This document shows, piece after piece, positions 36,135-48,714 of a stretch of 64,000 bases of DNA. Within the stretch, counting starts at the first letter, position 1. Each line of letters starts with the position of its first letter. The notes beneath the pieces are model-generated. The model had not been told where the DNA came from, made no database searches, and saw nothing but the letters and a program-made list of their open reading frames with translations. Location: the NCBI GenBank assembly GCA_003254885.1, contig QANT01003947.1:1-64000 (forward strand). The letters are read 5' to 3'. Source of the DNA: Purshia tridentata. Taxonomy: Eukaryota > Streptophyta > Magnoliopsida > Rosales > Rosaceae. The position numbers and the translations under genes were made by a program.

Positions 36135-39100
36135 TGATCGGAGAGAGAGGGAAAGAAAAGTGGCGCGAAACGACGGTTTCGGATAGTGAGTGGGGAGAGA
36201 ATCGGAGATAACTAAAGTGCGATGAAGCGACACTTCGCTTAGGCATAAGTTTTATTTGGGGTTTTAAAGCGCTCTCTGTACGGCTTAATTGGGTCGGTTG
36301 TATTTTCCCGCCAGAGTATATTAGCGTTGAGCCCTTTTTTCTTTTTCTTTTTCTTTTTTTTTGTTTTAAATACACACCAAGTTATTCTCTACACCATGTT
36401 AATTACAAATTTATCCTTCAATTAAATTATTTAACATGGTAATTTTTTTCAATTCAAAATAATGGAACTAGACGGATGGATTTAAAAATAAAAAATTGAG
36501 ATTACAAATTTACAACAATGAAAGGAGAAAACAAAAATTGAGTTCATCTCATCTATAGGTGTCAAAAAGTCTTTTTGTGTTAGCCTAATCCATTTAAATT
36601 GGGTTTATTTTGTTTTTTATCGTACTCATGTTAGCCCATTTAATAATTGTATCATGTTTGTATAAACATATATAGTTAAGATCTAAATTTGGCACGGGCC
36701 ATGAAGCTCATTTGTACTTGTATCTTGTCCATGTCACCTTAAATAGGTCGAGCCCATGATTTTTTTTTAATTACTTTTTTAAGTCTAAAAAATTTTATGT
36801 AAATTTATATTTCTTATAATTAAGTATTATCAATTTTTTATTGAAATTGATTTTCTTATAGAAAAGTTCTTCAAAAAGAAAAGAAAAATAATGATGAAGC
36901 GATTGTGTTTAGTTTGAGCTAATTTTGTGCTCATGCTTGTGCCGTAATTAGCCCATTTCATGCTCATGTTGTGTTGTGTTGTGTTGTGTCTAATGTGCTA
37001 AAATTGTCAATATGATTGGGCCCATTTATTTGTATTGTGTTCATGCAATGTTTTTAATTGTGTTAAACTCATATTACGTTTGTGCCGACCTTTCTCATTT
37101 GATAATGTTTGGTTCAATTTAAACCTTTAATAATAAAACAGTTGAAGCAAGTAGATGCACTTTGTTCGATCAATACAAATGGCATGAAATTTATGCCAAC
37201 ATAAATAAATAGCATAGTTATGAATAAAACAGCATGCTAAAGTAATTTAGTAGGTCAATTGAAAATGGTTGTCAAATTATTATCGTGCACCAAAATTTAA
37301 TCTTCACTCTTCACAAATTAAAAAAATAATTAAAAAAAGAAGAAAATTGATAAATCAATTTGCTCAAATTGGATTGAATAATAAGATAATAAAATGTTAT
37401 AATTTGATTGAATGCAAATTCATCCAAATATATTTGACTATTTTTTGGTAGATATCCAAATGCAGATGCACACCCTCTATTTGCCGCATAGAAATTTGTG
37501 GAATGGTTTCTGTGTAAAACGTACAGAAATGCGAAATGACACTAAAACCCCTCCCCCTAACCCAATACTAAATTACTAATAAGAAAAAGCAAGGGCAATG
37601 GGATATGCGTGTCCATTAGAAAATAAATTGTTTATTCTAAAAGTCAGTATCGGTAGGCTGCTTGCAAACCGAGGCTCTAGTGACCACTACTCATCTCATT
37701 CCACCTACATCTTAAGGTTCAATGAATTTTTCAATTAAACTTAAAAAGGCTTAGTTGTCATGTTTTTATTTTATCCAGGTTGTCAATGTGAATTGAAAAA
37801 GTTTCAACTTGATTTTTCTCTGATGATCCATAATAATGTTACAATCATTTTTAATTAGAAAAATACAATAAAAACAAATCACAAATAAAAATAACAAAAT
37901 GTTCACTTAAATCTACTAGGAAAATGACACTAATTTCTTATGATGAGACAAATGTCCAATTTATAGATCTAAAAGACAACCCTCAATGCAAGAGGTTGAA
38001 TTCTTCAATATGTATAACATAATGCTAATGTCCCTTTCAATTATTTATATATGTTTCACTTGAACACATATGACACTAGTAGACGTGAGTAAATTATATA
38101 CAAAGTATTCTCAAATATAAACAATAAAATAATAAGAACACAGACGCGTCCTAAAAAGTCTAGGCTGCTTATTGTCACCCCATTTGGACCATTGTGACCA
38201 CTGACCAGAACATGTTTTTAAAATCAATTTACTATAGTCATAAAATTAATGGACATTTTTTTATTTTCTTTTTATAGATGATCTTATAGCAAATCTTGTC
38301 CAAACAAATTTTGGGAAGTTTGACATACCAATATAATCTAATCACTAAATGTGACATGTGAATCTACATGGTCCAACGCAAATCACATATAAATCGTGAA
38401 TGAAATATTGTCACAATAATTTTTTTAAGTTCACACTGTTATACTTATTAAAATCTAAATCTTTAAATTATGTTTTCATATTCATAAATTACTAAGATAC
38501 ATTTTTAAGTCACATCCACATTTTTAAATCTCCATATTTACTATATTATTTTACCATGAAATAATGGGCATCATAAGTCAAAACTAATATGATAAAGGAT
38601 AAAGTTTATACACAAAATAGTAAACTCTCCAAAAGAAAGATACATCTTGTGGGGATTACAACCTTTTTACCTCTTATGCTTTAAAGTCAAAACTAATATG
38701 ATAAAGGATAAAGTTTATGCACAAAATAGTAAACTCTCCAAAAGAAAGATACATCTTAAATGTGGGGATTACAACCTTTTTACCTCTTATGCTTTACATT
38801 AATATGGAATCATAATTGTCAAGAAAATAATACAATAAAATTAGAAGAACCAATTATTATTATTATTATTACAATAATAAGAATTACAATTTTATGAGCA
38901 ATAAGGATTGGATTGTGGTACAACTTCCATATCCCAATTGAAGTGAAAAGAGAATGTGAATCCAGATATTGAAAGGGTAGTGTCAGCATCATCATATTAA
39001 TCATTTTGCCTATTAAACAAAGGGCCAAATTCCACCGTAACCATTTTCGACTTCATTCGTATCACAAAGCACGAAGCCCGCATTTGACATTTCAGACACA

Positions 39101-39243
39101 TCCAGAGATAAAGGCTGGCTTGCTGCTCTATATCTTCTTGCTTTCTTTCTACTCCTTTAATGGCGATCTCAACCCAATCCAATCATTGATGACAGCACTA
39201 AATATCACTCAGTAAAATCACAGCTGCACAGAATTTTAAGGAC
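36135..39243. other. intergenic between divergent RAD7-like and fucosyltransferase-like genes
   Basis: About 3.1 kb separates the two divergent starts. 36540-37120 has GGCACGGGCC, AGCCCATTTAATAATT and similar GCCCA-rich pieces, typical of old plant repeats, but no paired ends were found. A (TGTTG)n run lies at ~36970-36990. A 109-bp tandem duplication is listed separately. No gene is supported. Confidence 0.5.
38575..38797. repeat. tandem duplication, two copies of ~109 bp
   Basis: The segment AAGTCAAAACTAATATGATA... starts at 38575 and again at 38684. The copies are almost identical: one transition (TTTATACACA / TTTATGCACA) and a 4-bp insertion (CATCTTGTGG / CATCTTAAATGTGG). High identity suggests a recent event. 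It is noncoding. Confidence 0.88.
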
Positions 39244-42200
39244 ATGGGTCATCATCACCACCTCCACAACACCAGCAACGATGGTGCTGGGGTCTCTCAG
39301 CGAGTCAACAGCCCGAGATTCTCGGGTGCCATGACTCGCCGAGCACACTCCTTCAAGCGCAACACCAACACCACCACCACCACCACCACCACCACCAGTA
39401 GCAACAGCAACAACAATGGGAGTGCTCATAACAGTACCAGCAATACCAACAATAACATTGGTGGGTTCGTGGCCGAGTACGAGATTGACCTCCAGCTGAA
39501 CTCACCCAGATCTGAAATCGTTGGGAATTCGATTCCGGGCGATGGGTTTGACTCGGTTTTGGAGAGGAAGCAGACCCACCATGTGAGCCAGAGAGCTGCT
39601 GCGAGGGGGTTTCTGAGGAAGCCCATTGGATCTATGGTGGTGGACTTGGGCTTGCGGGAGAGGAAGAAGCTCGGCCATTGGATGTTCTTTGCCTTTTGTG
39701 GGGCGTGTTTGTTTCTTGGTATTCTAAAGATTTGCGCTACTGGGTGGTTTGGATCTGCTATTGAAAGTTCAGGTTTCAATCAGGTTAGTTGAAGATATAT
39801 ATTAAAGTATACATACATATATATAATATGCATGCTTGTATATGTGTGTGTGTGTATAAGAAAATGTTTTTACCTTTGTATGTGTATTTCTGCTTGGTTA
39901 GATTGTTGGTCAGTCTATAAGTTACTTGTAATTCGTGTATGATACTGATAACAGGGAGTGTTCATTGTATGTGTATCTGAGCTTGCTTAGATTGTATGTG
40001 CTCTTGCATTTCATGCTCAGCTGCATTTGTTGATTTTTCCTGAACATTCTAACTTCTAAATTAGGATGCTTCTGACTCCACTCATTTGAATCGGATGGAT
40101 CAAACCTCTCATGATTATGGATATAGAGAGGGGGGAAGTGATGTTGAACGAACTCTAATGATGGTAGCGTCTGGTGTGGTTGGTAGAGAGCACGGCGGCG
40201 CTGAAGTAAGTCTTAAATCTTATGTCTTGATCACATTGTTCTCTCTCTTTGCTCCTGAATTTTCAATAGTTCATTTGTCGTTTCATTTGTTAAATTCACT
40301 TCTGGTTCAGTACACAGGTATCTGGTCCCAACTCAACACGGAGAATTTCAGTCAGTGCATTGACCTGCCGAGAATTCACAAAAGTATGTAATACATGCTA
40401 TTAAGTGACTTTTACTCCTCTCTTTCTATGCCTATGCGTGTGTATATTTTTGAGCCTGTGGTTTTCACTCTCTCATATCTTACTTGTATCTTCTGGCAGA
40501 GCTAGATGCAAAGACCAATGGTTACATTCTTATCAATGCCAACGGTGGCTTGAATCAGATGAGATTTGGGGTCTGGCTATTGTGTATTTTGATTGTTTAT
40601 GCAATCTTACTGGTTAATAAACTGTTAGTATTAGCTATAGTCTGATGTCTGAAATTTTTTAGAGTGCAGATTTGTGATATGGTTGCTGTTGCTAAGATTA
40701 TGAAGGCAACTCTTGTCCTACCTTCGCTTGATCATACCTCCTACTGGGCTGATGAGAGGTTGGCATGTTTCTGCACTTCTGCAACTGAATTGATGTGCTG
40801 AAATTTCTCATATAGTTATTCTAGTTTCCTTATTCTCCAGATGGCATGCATTCAAGTTTTTCCAGTGATATAATCTGAGCTAATTCCTTCATATCTACTT
40901 GCAGTGGTTTTAAAGATCTGTTTGATTCGCAACATTTCATTGAGACACTGAAGGATGATATCCACATAGTTGAGACATTACCACCTGCCTATGCTGGAAT
41001 CGAGCCATTCAACAAAACACCAATATCTTGGTCTAAGGTTGCCATAAACTTATATATCTCATATTTTTACTATTTCATTTAATATTGGTAGAGGAGCATA
41101 AGATGAGCCGTCATTAGGGATAGGGTGTTTTGTTCTCTCTACACACACTGAGTCACACACCTGCAAGGCACACATGAAGCCTCGTGAGAAGTTTTACATA
41201 GAGATCCAATTATTGGTTATTTGATAAGCAAGTATGCACCATTCAATCCATATGAGTGGCTACACTCAACTGTAATCCCCCCATACTATTCCATGTATGC
41301 ACCATTCAATCCATATAATGATCTCTTATTGACAGCTGATTTGCATTCTTTTGTCCAGGCTAGTTATTATAAGTCAGAGGTCCTCCCACTGCTGAAGCAG
41401 CACAAAGCAATCTATTTCACTCATACTGATTCTCGGCTTGACAACAATGGCATCCCAAATTCCATTCAAAGGCTGAGGTGCCGTGTGAATTACAGGGCAT
41501 TGAAATATTCAGCTCCAATAGAAGAACTTGGAAGAACATTGGTTTCTAGAATGCGAAAGAATGGAGGCCCTTATCTAGCTCTCCATCTGAGGCAAGTATT
41601 GATAATTTTAAATTTTAAGGTGGACCCTTTTTCTCTTTTGGGTATGTATGGCATGAGTCATCCTTCAGAAATGAAATGGGCATACGGCTATAAATTAATG
41701 AATTTGCATTGGTAAAAGTAGGCTTCTTGTTCTCTTCTTTTTATTTTTGTTCTCTGATAAGGAGATTTAAACAATTTACTTAAATTTGCATTGGTAAAAG
41801 TAGGCTTCTTGTTCTCTGATAAGGAGATTTAAACAATTTACTTTAAACATGTCTCCCTCTTTTATATAAATTGCAATTTCTACATCTTTACTATAGGTAT
41901 GAGAAGGATATGCTTGCATTTACGGGCTGCAGCCATAGTTTGACAGAAGAAGAGGATGATGAACTACGTAGAATGCGTTATGAAGTCAGCCACTGGAAGG
42001 AGAAAGAGATCAATGGGACAGAGAGAAGGTTGCTTGGTGCCTGCCCATTGACCCCTAGGGAGACTTCACTTTTGCTCAGAGGACTCGGTTTTCCTTCCAG
42101 CACCAGGATATACTTGGTAGCTGGTGAAGCTTATGGGAATGGAAGTATGCAATATCTTGAGGATGATTTCCCTAACATCTTCTCCCATTCCACTCTTGCT

Positions 42201-42706
42201 ACAGAAGAAGAGCTGAGTCCATACAAGAATCATCAGAACATGTTGGCTGGTATAGACTATGTTGTTGCCTTACAGAGTGATGTTTTTCTTTATACATATG
42301 ATGGAAACATGGCAAAAGCAGTTCAAGGTCATAGGCGCTTTGAGAACTTCAAGAAGACCATCAATCCAGACAAGTAATTTATGACCTATTTCCTTGCAAC
42401 TACTTTTAGTATGACGAGTCCCTGGATTTTGTACTATAGCTATTTTGGTTTTTCTTTCATTACATGTTTAGCGTACGATAATTGTCATTTCATCATTGAT
42501 GCAGGATGAATTTTGTAAAACTTGTTGATGAGTTTGATGAAGGAAAAATCTCTTGGAAGCAATTTGTTTCCAAAGTGAAAAAGCTTCACAAAGACAGAGT
42601 TGGAGCTCCATATTTGAGGGAGCCTGGAGAGTTTCCAAAGCTGGAGGAAAGCTTTTATGCAAATCCGTATCCAGGCTGTATTTGCGAAACAAGATTGAAA
42701 AAGTAA
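39244..42706 (+). CDS. O-fucosyltransferase-like glycosyltransferase (GT106/DUF246 type)
   Basis: Nine exons, one frame: 39244-39783, 40065-40205, 40311-40383, 40500-40570, 40670-40758, 40905-41037, 41359-41591, 41897-42373 and 42505-42706; 1959 nt, 652 residues. Type II membrane layout: a His/Thr/Asn-rich cytosolic tail (a run of nine Thr from ACC repeats), then one membrane anchor at ~139-159 ([20 protein letters not shown]), then the lumenal catalytic part. Catalytic-domain blocks: [20 protein letters not shown] (donor-site region), [34 protein letters not shown] and [20 protein letters not shown]. Intron 7 has a GC donor (CTGAG|GCAAGT) and a normal ATAG acceptor. Plant relatives act in the Golgi on wall polysaccharides or glycoproteins; the actual acceptor cannot be read from the sequence. 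The ATG follows a 5' leader ending TTAAGGAC. Confidence 0.9.
41225..41320. repeat. direct repeat in intron 6 of the fucosyltransferase-like gene
   Basis: TATGCACCATTCAATCCATA occurs at ~41231 and again at ~41296, 65 bases apart. It lies in the intron just before exon 7 and does not change the coding frame. Confidence 0.75.
41699..41845. repeat. tandem duplication in intron 7
   Basis: AATTTGCATTGGTAAAAGTA...GGAGATTTAAACAATTTACT occurs twice in a row. The first copy carries about 20 extra bases (TTTTTATTTTTG region). It is inside the GC-AG intron. Confidence 0.8.
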
Positions 42707-43844
42707 GGCCAGCTAACTGGTACGTTTTTGCAGAATTTCATGGTGTGTGCATGCAAAGACATCGAGGTGTTGCCACTGTTTCAGAGATATTGGCAGGGGA
42801 AAAGTGGCAATCTTGAATTTCCAATTTCAAAGAGAATTAGTAGGTTGGTTGGCAAGTGCACCTGCTCATTGGGGAGAAAAATTTTCCTGGGAGCATTGTG
42901 GAACCAAGACAAGAAAAAAGTTGTTGTAGCCTAATTCGAGGCTCACAACAGAAGTCGATTGCATATCATTCTCCAGCAGTCCTACTGGAAAGTACACATT
43001 GATACCATGAATAGAGAACCTCCTTGCAACCCCCACAATTAAAGACCACTGGTGTTTTATTTTTTCTATTCATTTCCCCTTTTTCTTTTTCTTTTGGGGG
43101 TGGGGGTTGGGGGGGCTAACGTTCTTTTAAGTTTGAAAATTTGATAGGAATACAAGGGGGTGATACTTAATGGAATGTATTATTTCTAGAGTGCAATTGT
43201 ACGAAAATGTACTTATAATTCAAAGAATATCAACTTTTTTACGAGCTGCTTTCCTTGTCATGACAGATCATGGATCATCCCCTGGCTGTAACTTTAAGAA
43301 AATTTTCTTTTGTCAAAATGAACCTAAATTTAGAACTCTGTTTCATGGTACATAAAATGATAAGTACACATTTTTCAGACTTTTACGATCAAAGTTCAGT
43401 CCTTTTTTATTTTTTAAATGTTAAATGTCTCCCTATTAATTTGTTAACTTCGCCTGAGAGAAAATTATGTATAAGACTGTCACATTTACAACATACATGT
43501 GAGTCTTATTATATAAAACAAGATCCATATGCATGTTTTGAGAGGAAGATCAGACATGACTGTCAAGTACGACGAATTATCATGATTTGGGCAGCTTTAT
43601 ACAGTTTATGAAGTTGTAATTTTCCGATAATAATTGATTACTTGAAATTACAACCAGAAACAGTTTCTTCTGATTCACAAGAATTAACAAATGGTGATAC
43701 TAAGAGCAGGACAGAGACAAAAACAGAGAGGTTGCTAAAAGAAAGGCATTTCATTCCACAAAGATTACACGGGCGAGCAGAAGACAAAAATGTGTACCCA
43801 TAACACAGGACCGAAAAAATTTCAGACAAAAAAGATGAACTGTA
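42707..43844. other. convergent 3' region of fucosyltransferase-like and MOB1 genes
   Basis: It holds the 3' UTRs of two genes that end tail to tail. A G-rich tract (GGGGGTGGGGGTTGGGGGGG) lies at 43096-43115. Small ORFs here have no recognisable features. Confidence 0.5.
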
Positions 43845-45965
43845 TCACTTGGGCTGTAGAATAGACTCAACCAGGTCCTGAAGAGGTGCAAGCTCCCCTT
43901 TGTCTATCAAGCGGAATTCCTGCATCACAACACTGACCAATCAGCAATACAATCAAAATAAAAATGACACTTTGGAAGGGGAGAGAGAGAGAGAGAGGGG
44001 GATATAATTTATAACGCAAAGTATGCATTAAACTTCTTAACAAAAAAAACTTACACATGTAAAGAGAACAAAATGCTTGAAGCAAGTATTGAGATGAGCT
44101 TCTTCCTTCAAACTCACAATTTTCTGAAAATGAGAGTGGTATATGTGCGCATACACACGAAACAGTCGCTTAAAAATGGTCTTGACAACATCTTGGAAAT
44201 TGGATGGAAAGGGTGCCCCTGCAATAACAGATAACAGCAAATAAGCTGGTGCTTGTAGTGTGTAATAGACTAATAGTTAAATAAAAACCAAATACTTTTA
44301 TTTAAAGTATTCCCCTAGGTTCATCAAGAATTTCCGCTTACCCAATCTCTGAGGGAAGATTGATTCCTCATCTAGCTGATTTTCAATCCAGTCCATTAAA
44401 TACTCAACATATTTTGGAGCAGAGACTTCTATTGGTTTCTTAATATTAACTCCATCAGCCCATCTATACTCATACCTGTGCAGGGTTTAAGCAAACTCAG
44501 CATTTATATCACAAGCACATAATGCAACAATGAGACCCACTATCAGCCATACCTTTCAATTTATCCATGGAGGTGAAGAAAATAATGTGAAAAGAAAAAA
44601 ATGCTTATTGTAGGACCAGATTAAGGTTCAATGGGGATTCATCAGAATAATAAAAAAATTGTAAAAGAATTTACTTTAGCTTGCAAGGTGTTTCTCTTTC
44701 AAATTTGAAAGCAATGCATGATAACGGAGAGAGAGCTTGAAAATCAATATAAACCATTAACTGCTTAAATTCAACAATCAATACCAGAAAGATAATTTGA
44801 TTGAATGTTCAAGAAGCATACTTTGGTCCTGCAGACATTGTTGGACAATTGACTGGCGTGCAGAATTCAGTAAGAGTACCATAGAGAATGTTCACTTGAT
44901 TGAAGAAGTCAACAGCTGTGTCAAAAGAACAAAATTGAGACAAGTTAAACATATTGCAAAAACAATTTTCCCAGAGACACATACATATAAAATATTTTTA
45001 TGCCAGTAATGAATCATGGGGCCAAATGACAAATTTTACAAGTTTCAGAAAATCTTATTACATCCACCAGAGGAGACAAAACAAACACATCACAGCTGAA
45101 ACAATATCATAATTATGATGATCTTGAATTTCAAGAACGCAACTGATTCAAAGTTCTTACTGTTTACAGCCAGCCACTCAAATATATCTTCGCCGGCAGG
45201 CAGCCGTACGGCTTCCCTCAGGTTCCCACTGCCCAAAGTAGCATCGATGTGTTTTTGAAGCTGGGCACCCTGCATTTCAACAACATATATATTTCTTCCA
45301 TTAGCTAAAAGAAATAGATACCTTTGACTAAAGAAAAAAGAAAAAAAAACAAAGCAGTAAGTAATCACGAGGATTAAGGAATATGTAACGCCAACCTTGC
45401 TTCCAGATGGAGCACTCTTTTTAGGCCTAAATGTCTTTTGGTTTCTGCACAATCAAAGATAAGATTCAGGGGAAAGAAAAATAACATCTTCCAAATTCAA
45501 ACAAGGAAAAAAGTGAGGATTGTGTTGTTTCAAAGACAAGAATTAACAAAAAAGAACTCATTTTTAAGCAAATTTTTCTGATCCAAATTGCAAATGAGTA
45601 ACCACATCAATGCATGAATAACAATAAACAAATATAAACGTTTTTATTTGCAATTTTGATTGATATCCATTTAGCAGACACCTTTTGGCAAGGCCAATTA
45701 TAACAGAGCTATGATGCAAAAACATGTATAAGATATGAGAGAGGTTTCACAAAGTATCACAACCCATAACCGCTCTGTTTCAATGATGCAACCAAAAATC
45801 AAAACTGAAAGAAAAAACGATGGAATACCATGGAATTTATGATATTGAAAACAGATTATGATGATTCAAAGAAAAAAAAAACAACACAAATTAATTTTTC
45901 AAATATGGGATTTAAAATTTCAGATCATTGACAAAATACCTGCTTCCTAGGCCAAACAGACTCAT
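43845..45965 (-). CDS. MOB1: MOB kinase activator 1 (MOB1)
   Basis: Seven exons on the minus strand: 45940-45965, 45396-45444, 45161-45269, 44822-44915, 44342-44475, 44055-44218 and 43845-43919; 651 nt, 216 residues, the normal MOB1 length. The N-terminus [19 protein letters not shown] is diagnostic. The core follows: [58 protein letters not shown] and YAHIYHSHF. The zinc-binding Cys ([10 protein letters not shown]) and His (HIYHSH) residues are present. MOB1 binds and activates NDR/LATS-type kinases in the Hippo-like pathway, controlling cell proliferation, cytokinesis and plant development. The start ATG sits in a 26-nt first exon followed by an intron of ~500 bp, easy to miss. All splice sites are GT-AG and the phases agree. 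No lesion is seen; this is one of the surest genes in the window. Confidence 0.96.
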
Positions 45966-46023
45966 GGTGTTTCTGCCCCACCCCTCTGTCTCACCCTCTG
46001 TCTCTGCAGAATACAAGGCGACA

Positions 46024-46025
<2 letters not shown>

Positions 46026-46054
<29 letters not shown>

Positions 46055-46055
46055 C
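46026..46055. repeat. (AT)n microsatellite near the MOB1 start
   Basis: A CATACATATATATAT... run of about 30 bases, roughly 60 bases upstream of the MOB1 ATG on the minus strand, so probably in its 5' UTR or core promoter. Confidence 0.8.
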
Positions 46056-47539
46056 ACAGAGCGTTGCTACTATATGTATATTTATCTATATATGTTAGAG
46101 AGAGAACTGTCTCTCTCTCCCCCTCTCTGCTTGACCTCGCTAATGCCAGTCTGTCATGTATATCTTAGACTTAGAGAGAGAGCTTTGTCTTCCTTTCTTT
46201 TCCATTTGCCAACCTGCTATTGCTAATCTGGCTCATTCCCCTTAATTCTGGCTTATTATTCTCTCCCTATATATATCTCTTTGAAAAATATCTATTAACA
46301 ATTTAACACTAACCAACAAAACTTAAAACTTGTACACATATTGCTCATGCTCAAATTAGACCCTTATGACGTGGCAATTGATTTTTTTAGAATAGACGTC
46401 TTATAGTTACAAGTATCAAGTATGTTAAGCAACGACTGCAACTCCTTAATGTAAGTAGTAACTCAATCTCTTATATATCAACACTTGATGATCGTCTAAA
46501 CAATTTTGTTAACGACAAATTATCTTTGTATTTTTTGGCCAAAAACGACCGAGTGTCAATCCTAAATGTAAATAATAAATCTGCATTAAGACCTTTGAGC
46601 TTAGCGTATCAAATTATAAGCACCTTGATTTTCAATGATTGAGAATTTACCATAATTTGTGATTTTCAATGATTGGGAATTTACCATAATTAGCAAGGAA
46701 TTGTTTAAAGGAAAAAAAGAAAAAAGAAAAAAAAAGGGGGAGAAAGTGAAGTCTGTCAAATCCAGGATAGAGCTAGATAGAGATAAAGAAGATTCAGCAT
46801 CTGAGTGTGTGTGAATTGTGATTAGGTTGTGAGAGAATTTTAATGTGAGGGGTGGGACCAAGAAATGATGATATGACACACATATTAGCTGTATCCGTAC
46901 TGGCATAATATAACTTTCACATTTGCGATTTTAATTTCATCCAAATATCCAATCAAGTTGGGGCTGGACCAGACCGGCCTTCTAAATTCAATTATCTACA
47001 AGATTAATTTCATATATAAATAAGATGTACAACTCTTTTAGAGAATATGTCATCGTAACATCATTTGTACTATATTAAAACGTAAGATCTTATTTATATT
47101 AATTCACTTATTATAATACAGATATTATGTTAATTAAGATGTAAAATTTTAGACCTTAAATAATAAATTGTCTGTGTTATAAATTTTTTTAAGTAACTCT
47201 AACACTATGTCAGCATATAGTAATGTCACGTAAAATGCCAAAAAAAAAAAAATCACATTATAAAAGTGTGGCAACTTGGCATTGTCACTTCCCGCCAACT
47301 CGGGGTCACGTAGCCGTTATAGCAAACAGATTTTCAAACCTCCCACTGCAATCTTCCACAAGCTCTAATGGAGCCCACGCCCAATACAATACCCACCTCA
47401 GTGCTACAGGCCCAGTGTCCTGGTTCAGGCCCATCTTTTTATCCGTATTTGATGCAATTAAATCAACTGTGCAAGATGGGTGTTTGATGAAATTAACTAA
47501 AGTTATAAATTTGATGTTAATTTGCTGAATTCTTTGTTG

Positions 47540-47735
47540 TTAATTACTGGGTATGTGTTATAGAAATGGAGATATATTGAATGCTCTGAACATGTTTGGA
47601 AAATTGCCTAAGAAAATGATTTTTATTAATTGGACCACCGTGCTTGGGGCCAAGGGATCGAGTATGGTTGCTTGGATGATGCATTGATGCTAATCCTAGG
47701 CTTTTTAAAGAGATGACACCGCTGCAATATCAGGG
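47540..47735 (+). pseudogene. pentatricopeptide-repeat (PPR) gene fragment
   Basis: One plus-strand frame reads RNGDILNALNMFGKLPKK, then INWTTVLGA, then (after frame loss) ALMLFKEM-like codons. This matches the PPR pattern of plant PLS-type proteins (xNGDxxxAxxxFxxMPxKNxxxWTTxLGA). Stops (TGA, TAA, TAG, TAA) interrupt the frame after ~47680, and no ORF of PPR size surrounds it. It is a short decayed fragment of unknown source, called by pattern only. Confidence 0.45.
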
Positions 47736-48132
47736 CATGCATTTGGGTTAAACTGCAGTTTTGCGAAAATCAGAAAAAATTTGCTCCAATCCATGATTGA
47801 CTCTTGAGCCTTATTGTAATGCAGATCGATTAATGGAATTTCTGACTCTCAAGTTTGGGGGCAAGAACAAGTCTCTTGGTTGGCCAAACCCATATAGAAA
47901 TTTAGTTGGATTTATTTAATTGGGTCAGACATTAAAGTTTATTACCAGCTGGATGACATTAAACAATATGTAATAGACTTAATTTTCTAATGATGCAAAT
48001 AAATGGGACTTTTGCCTTCAACATAATTGTTGATTCATTATTTATTAGTAACCAAGAAAATTACACAAAGGTAGGAAACCAAAAGAGACATGGGTTTGGA
48101 ACTTTGGATTACTTCCTATTTGGTGAGAGGCC

Positions 48133-48714
48133 TTAATTAGTACCGCCAAGAACAGCCTTAAGCTTCTTTTTCTAAGCAAAGTCAAGGAAAGTAGTCTGAG
48201 CTATTAATTCAGTAGGTAAGTTGTTTTGGAACAGTGCAAAGTCCAGAATCTGCAGACCTGGGCTTGAACTACTGAAGCTAGAAAATGCCTCCATTTACTT
48301 GGAAGTGCAATAACCCTTCAGGGAAAACCATAATATCACCATTCTTAGTAGTTCTCAGATAAACTTGTTATTGGAGGAAATGAACCCGGCAATTATTGTG
48401 CCTTGCACAACAAGTAGGACTTCTGAAGCTCCGGGGTGTGTGTGAAATGGGATAATTCCACCAGCAGCCAGGTCTAATCGAGCCACTGAAATGCCAAGGC
48501 CATTGACACCATGAAATTGAGCAGCAAATGCAGGGGTGACTGCAGCTTTGATGATATTTGCGGTGTTACCAGCAATGCCTACCGTAACAAATGCAGGCTT
48601 TTTGCAGGAGTAGCCTGCAGGGCCATCAGGGGCTGCACTGTCTGCAACACAGAAGTCTTGCAAAGCAGCATGGGATGAAGGAGGAGAGAAAACTTGAAAG
48701 ATGGGAAAATTCAT
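48133..48714 (-). pseudogene. germin-like gene copy 1 (broken)
   Basis: Clearly a copy of the two intact neighbours: [20 protein letters not shown], then DFCVAD and GYSCKKPA. Lesions: a 24-bp in-frame loss removes the DDFVYSGL block; a 1-bp loss near 48365 (AACAAGTTTATC) shifts the frame and ends it at 48355; and the frame beyond has TAG in place of a Gln codon (GACTTTGCTTAG). The second germin box, which supplies the fourth metal ligand, lies after the frameshift, so any product would not form a metal site. The promoter TATA is still present. Confidence 0.85.

Larger units (their letters stand above)
45966..48132. other. intergenic upstream of MOB1, with microsatellite and PPR remnant
   Basis: An (AT)n run at ~46026-46055 and CT-rich tracts (CTCTCTCTCCCCCTCTCTG, ~46110-46130) lie in the likely MOB1 promoter/leader. 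GATTTTCAATGATTG is repeated around 46627 and 46660. The PPR-like remnant is listed separately. The rest is AT-rich with no gene. Confidence 0.5.

Noticed and set aside
36134-36233. Longer start (MSLHRTL...) of the RAD7-like protein
   Set aside because: The codon at 36233 is GTG; the first ATG is at 36134.
36540-37120. Possible transposon with GCCCA-rich sequence
   Set aside because: Composition resembles old plant repeats, but I found no terminal repeats or target duplication.
43096-43115. G-rich tract as telomere-like repeat or G-quadruplex
   Set aside because: Only one run of irregular G blocks in a 3' UTR; no TTTAGGG units.
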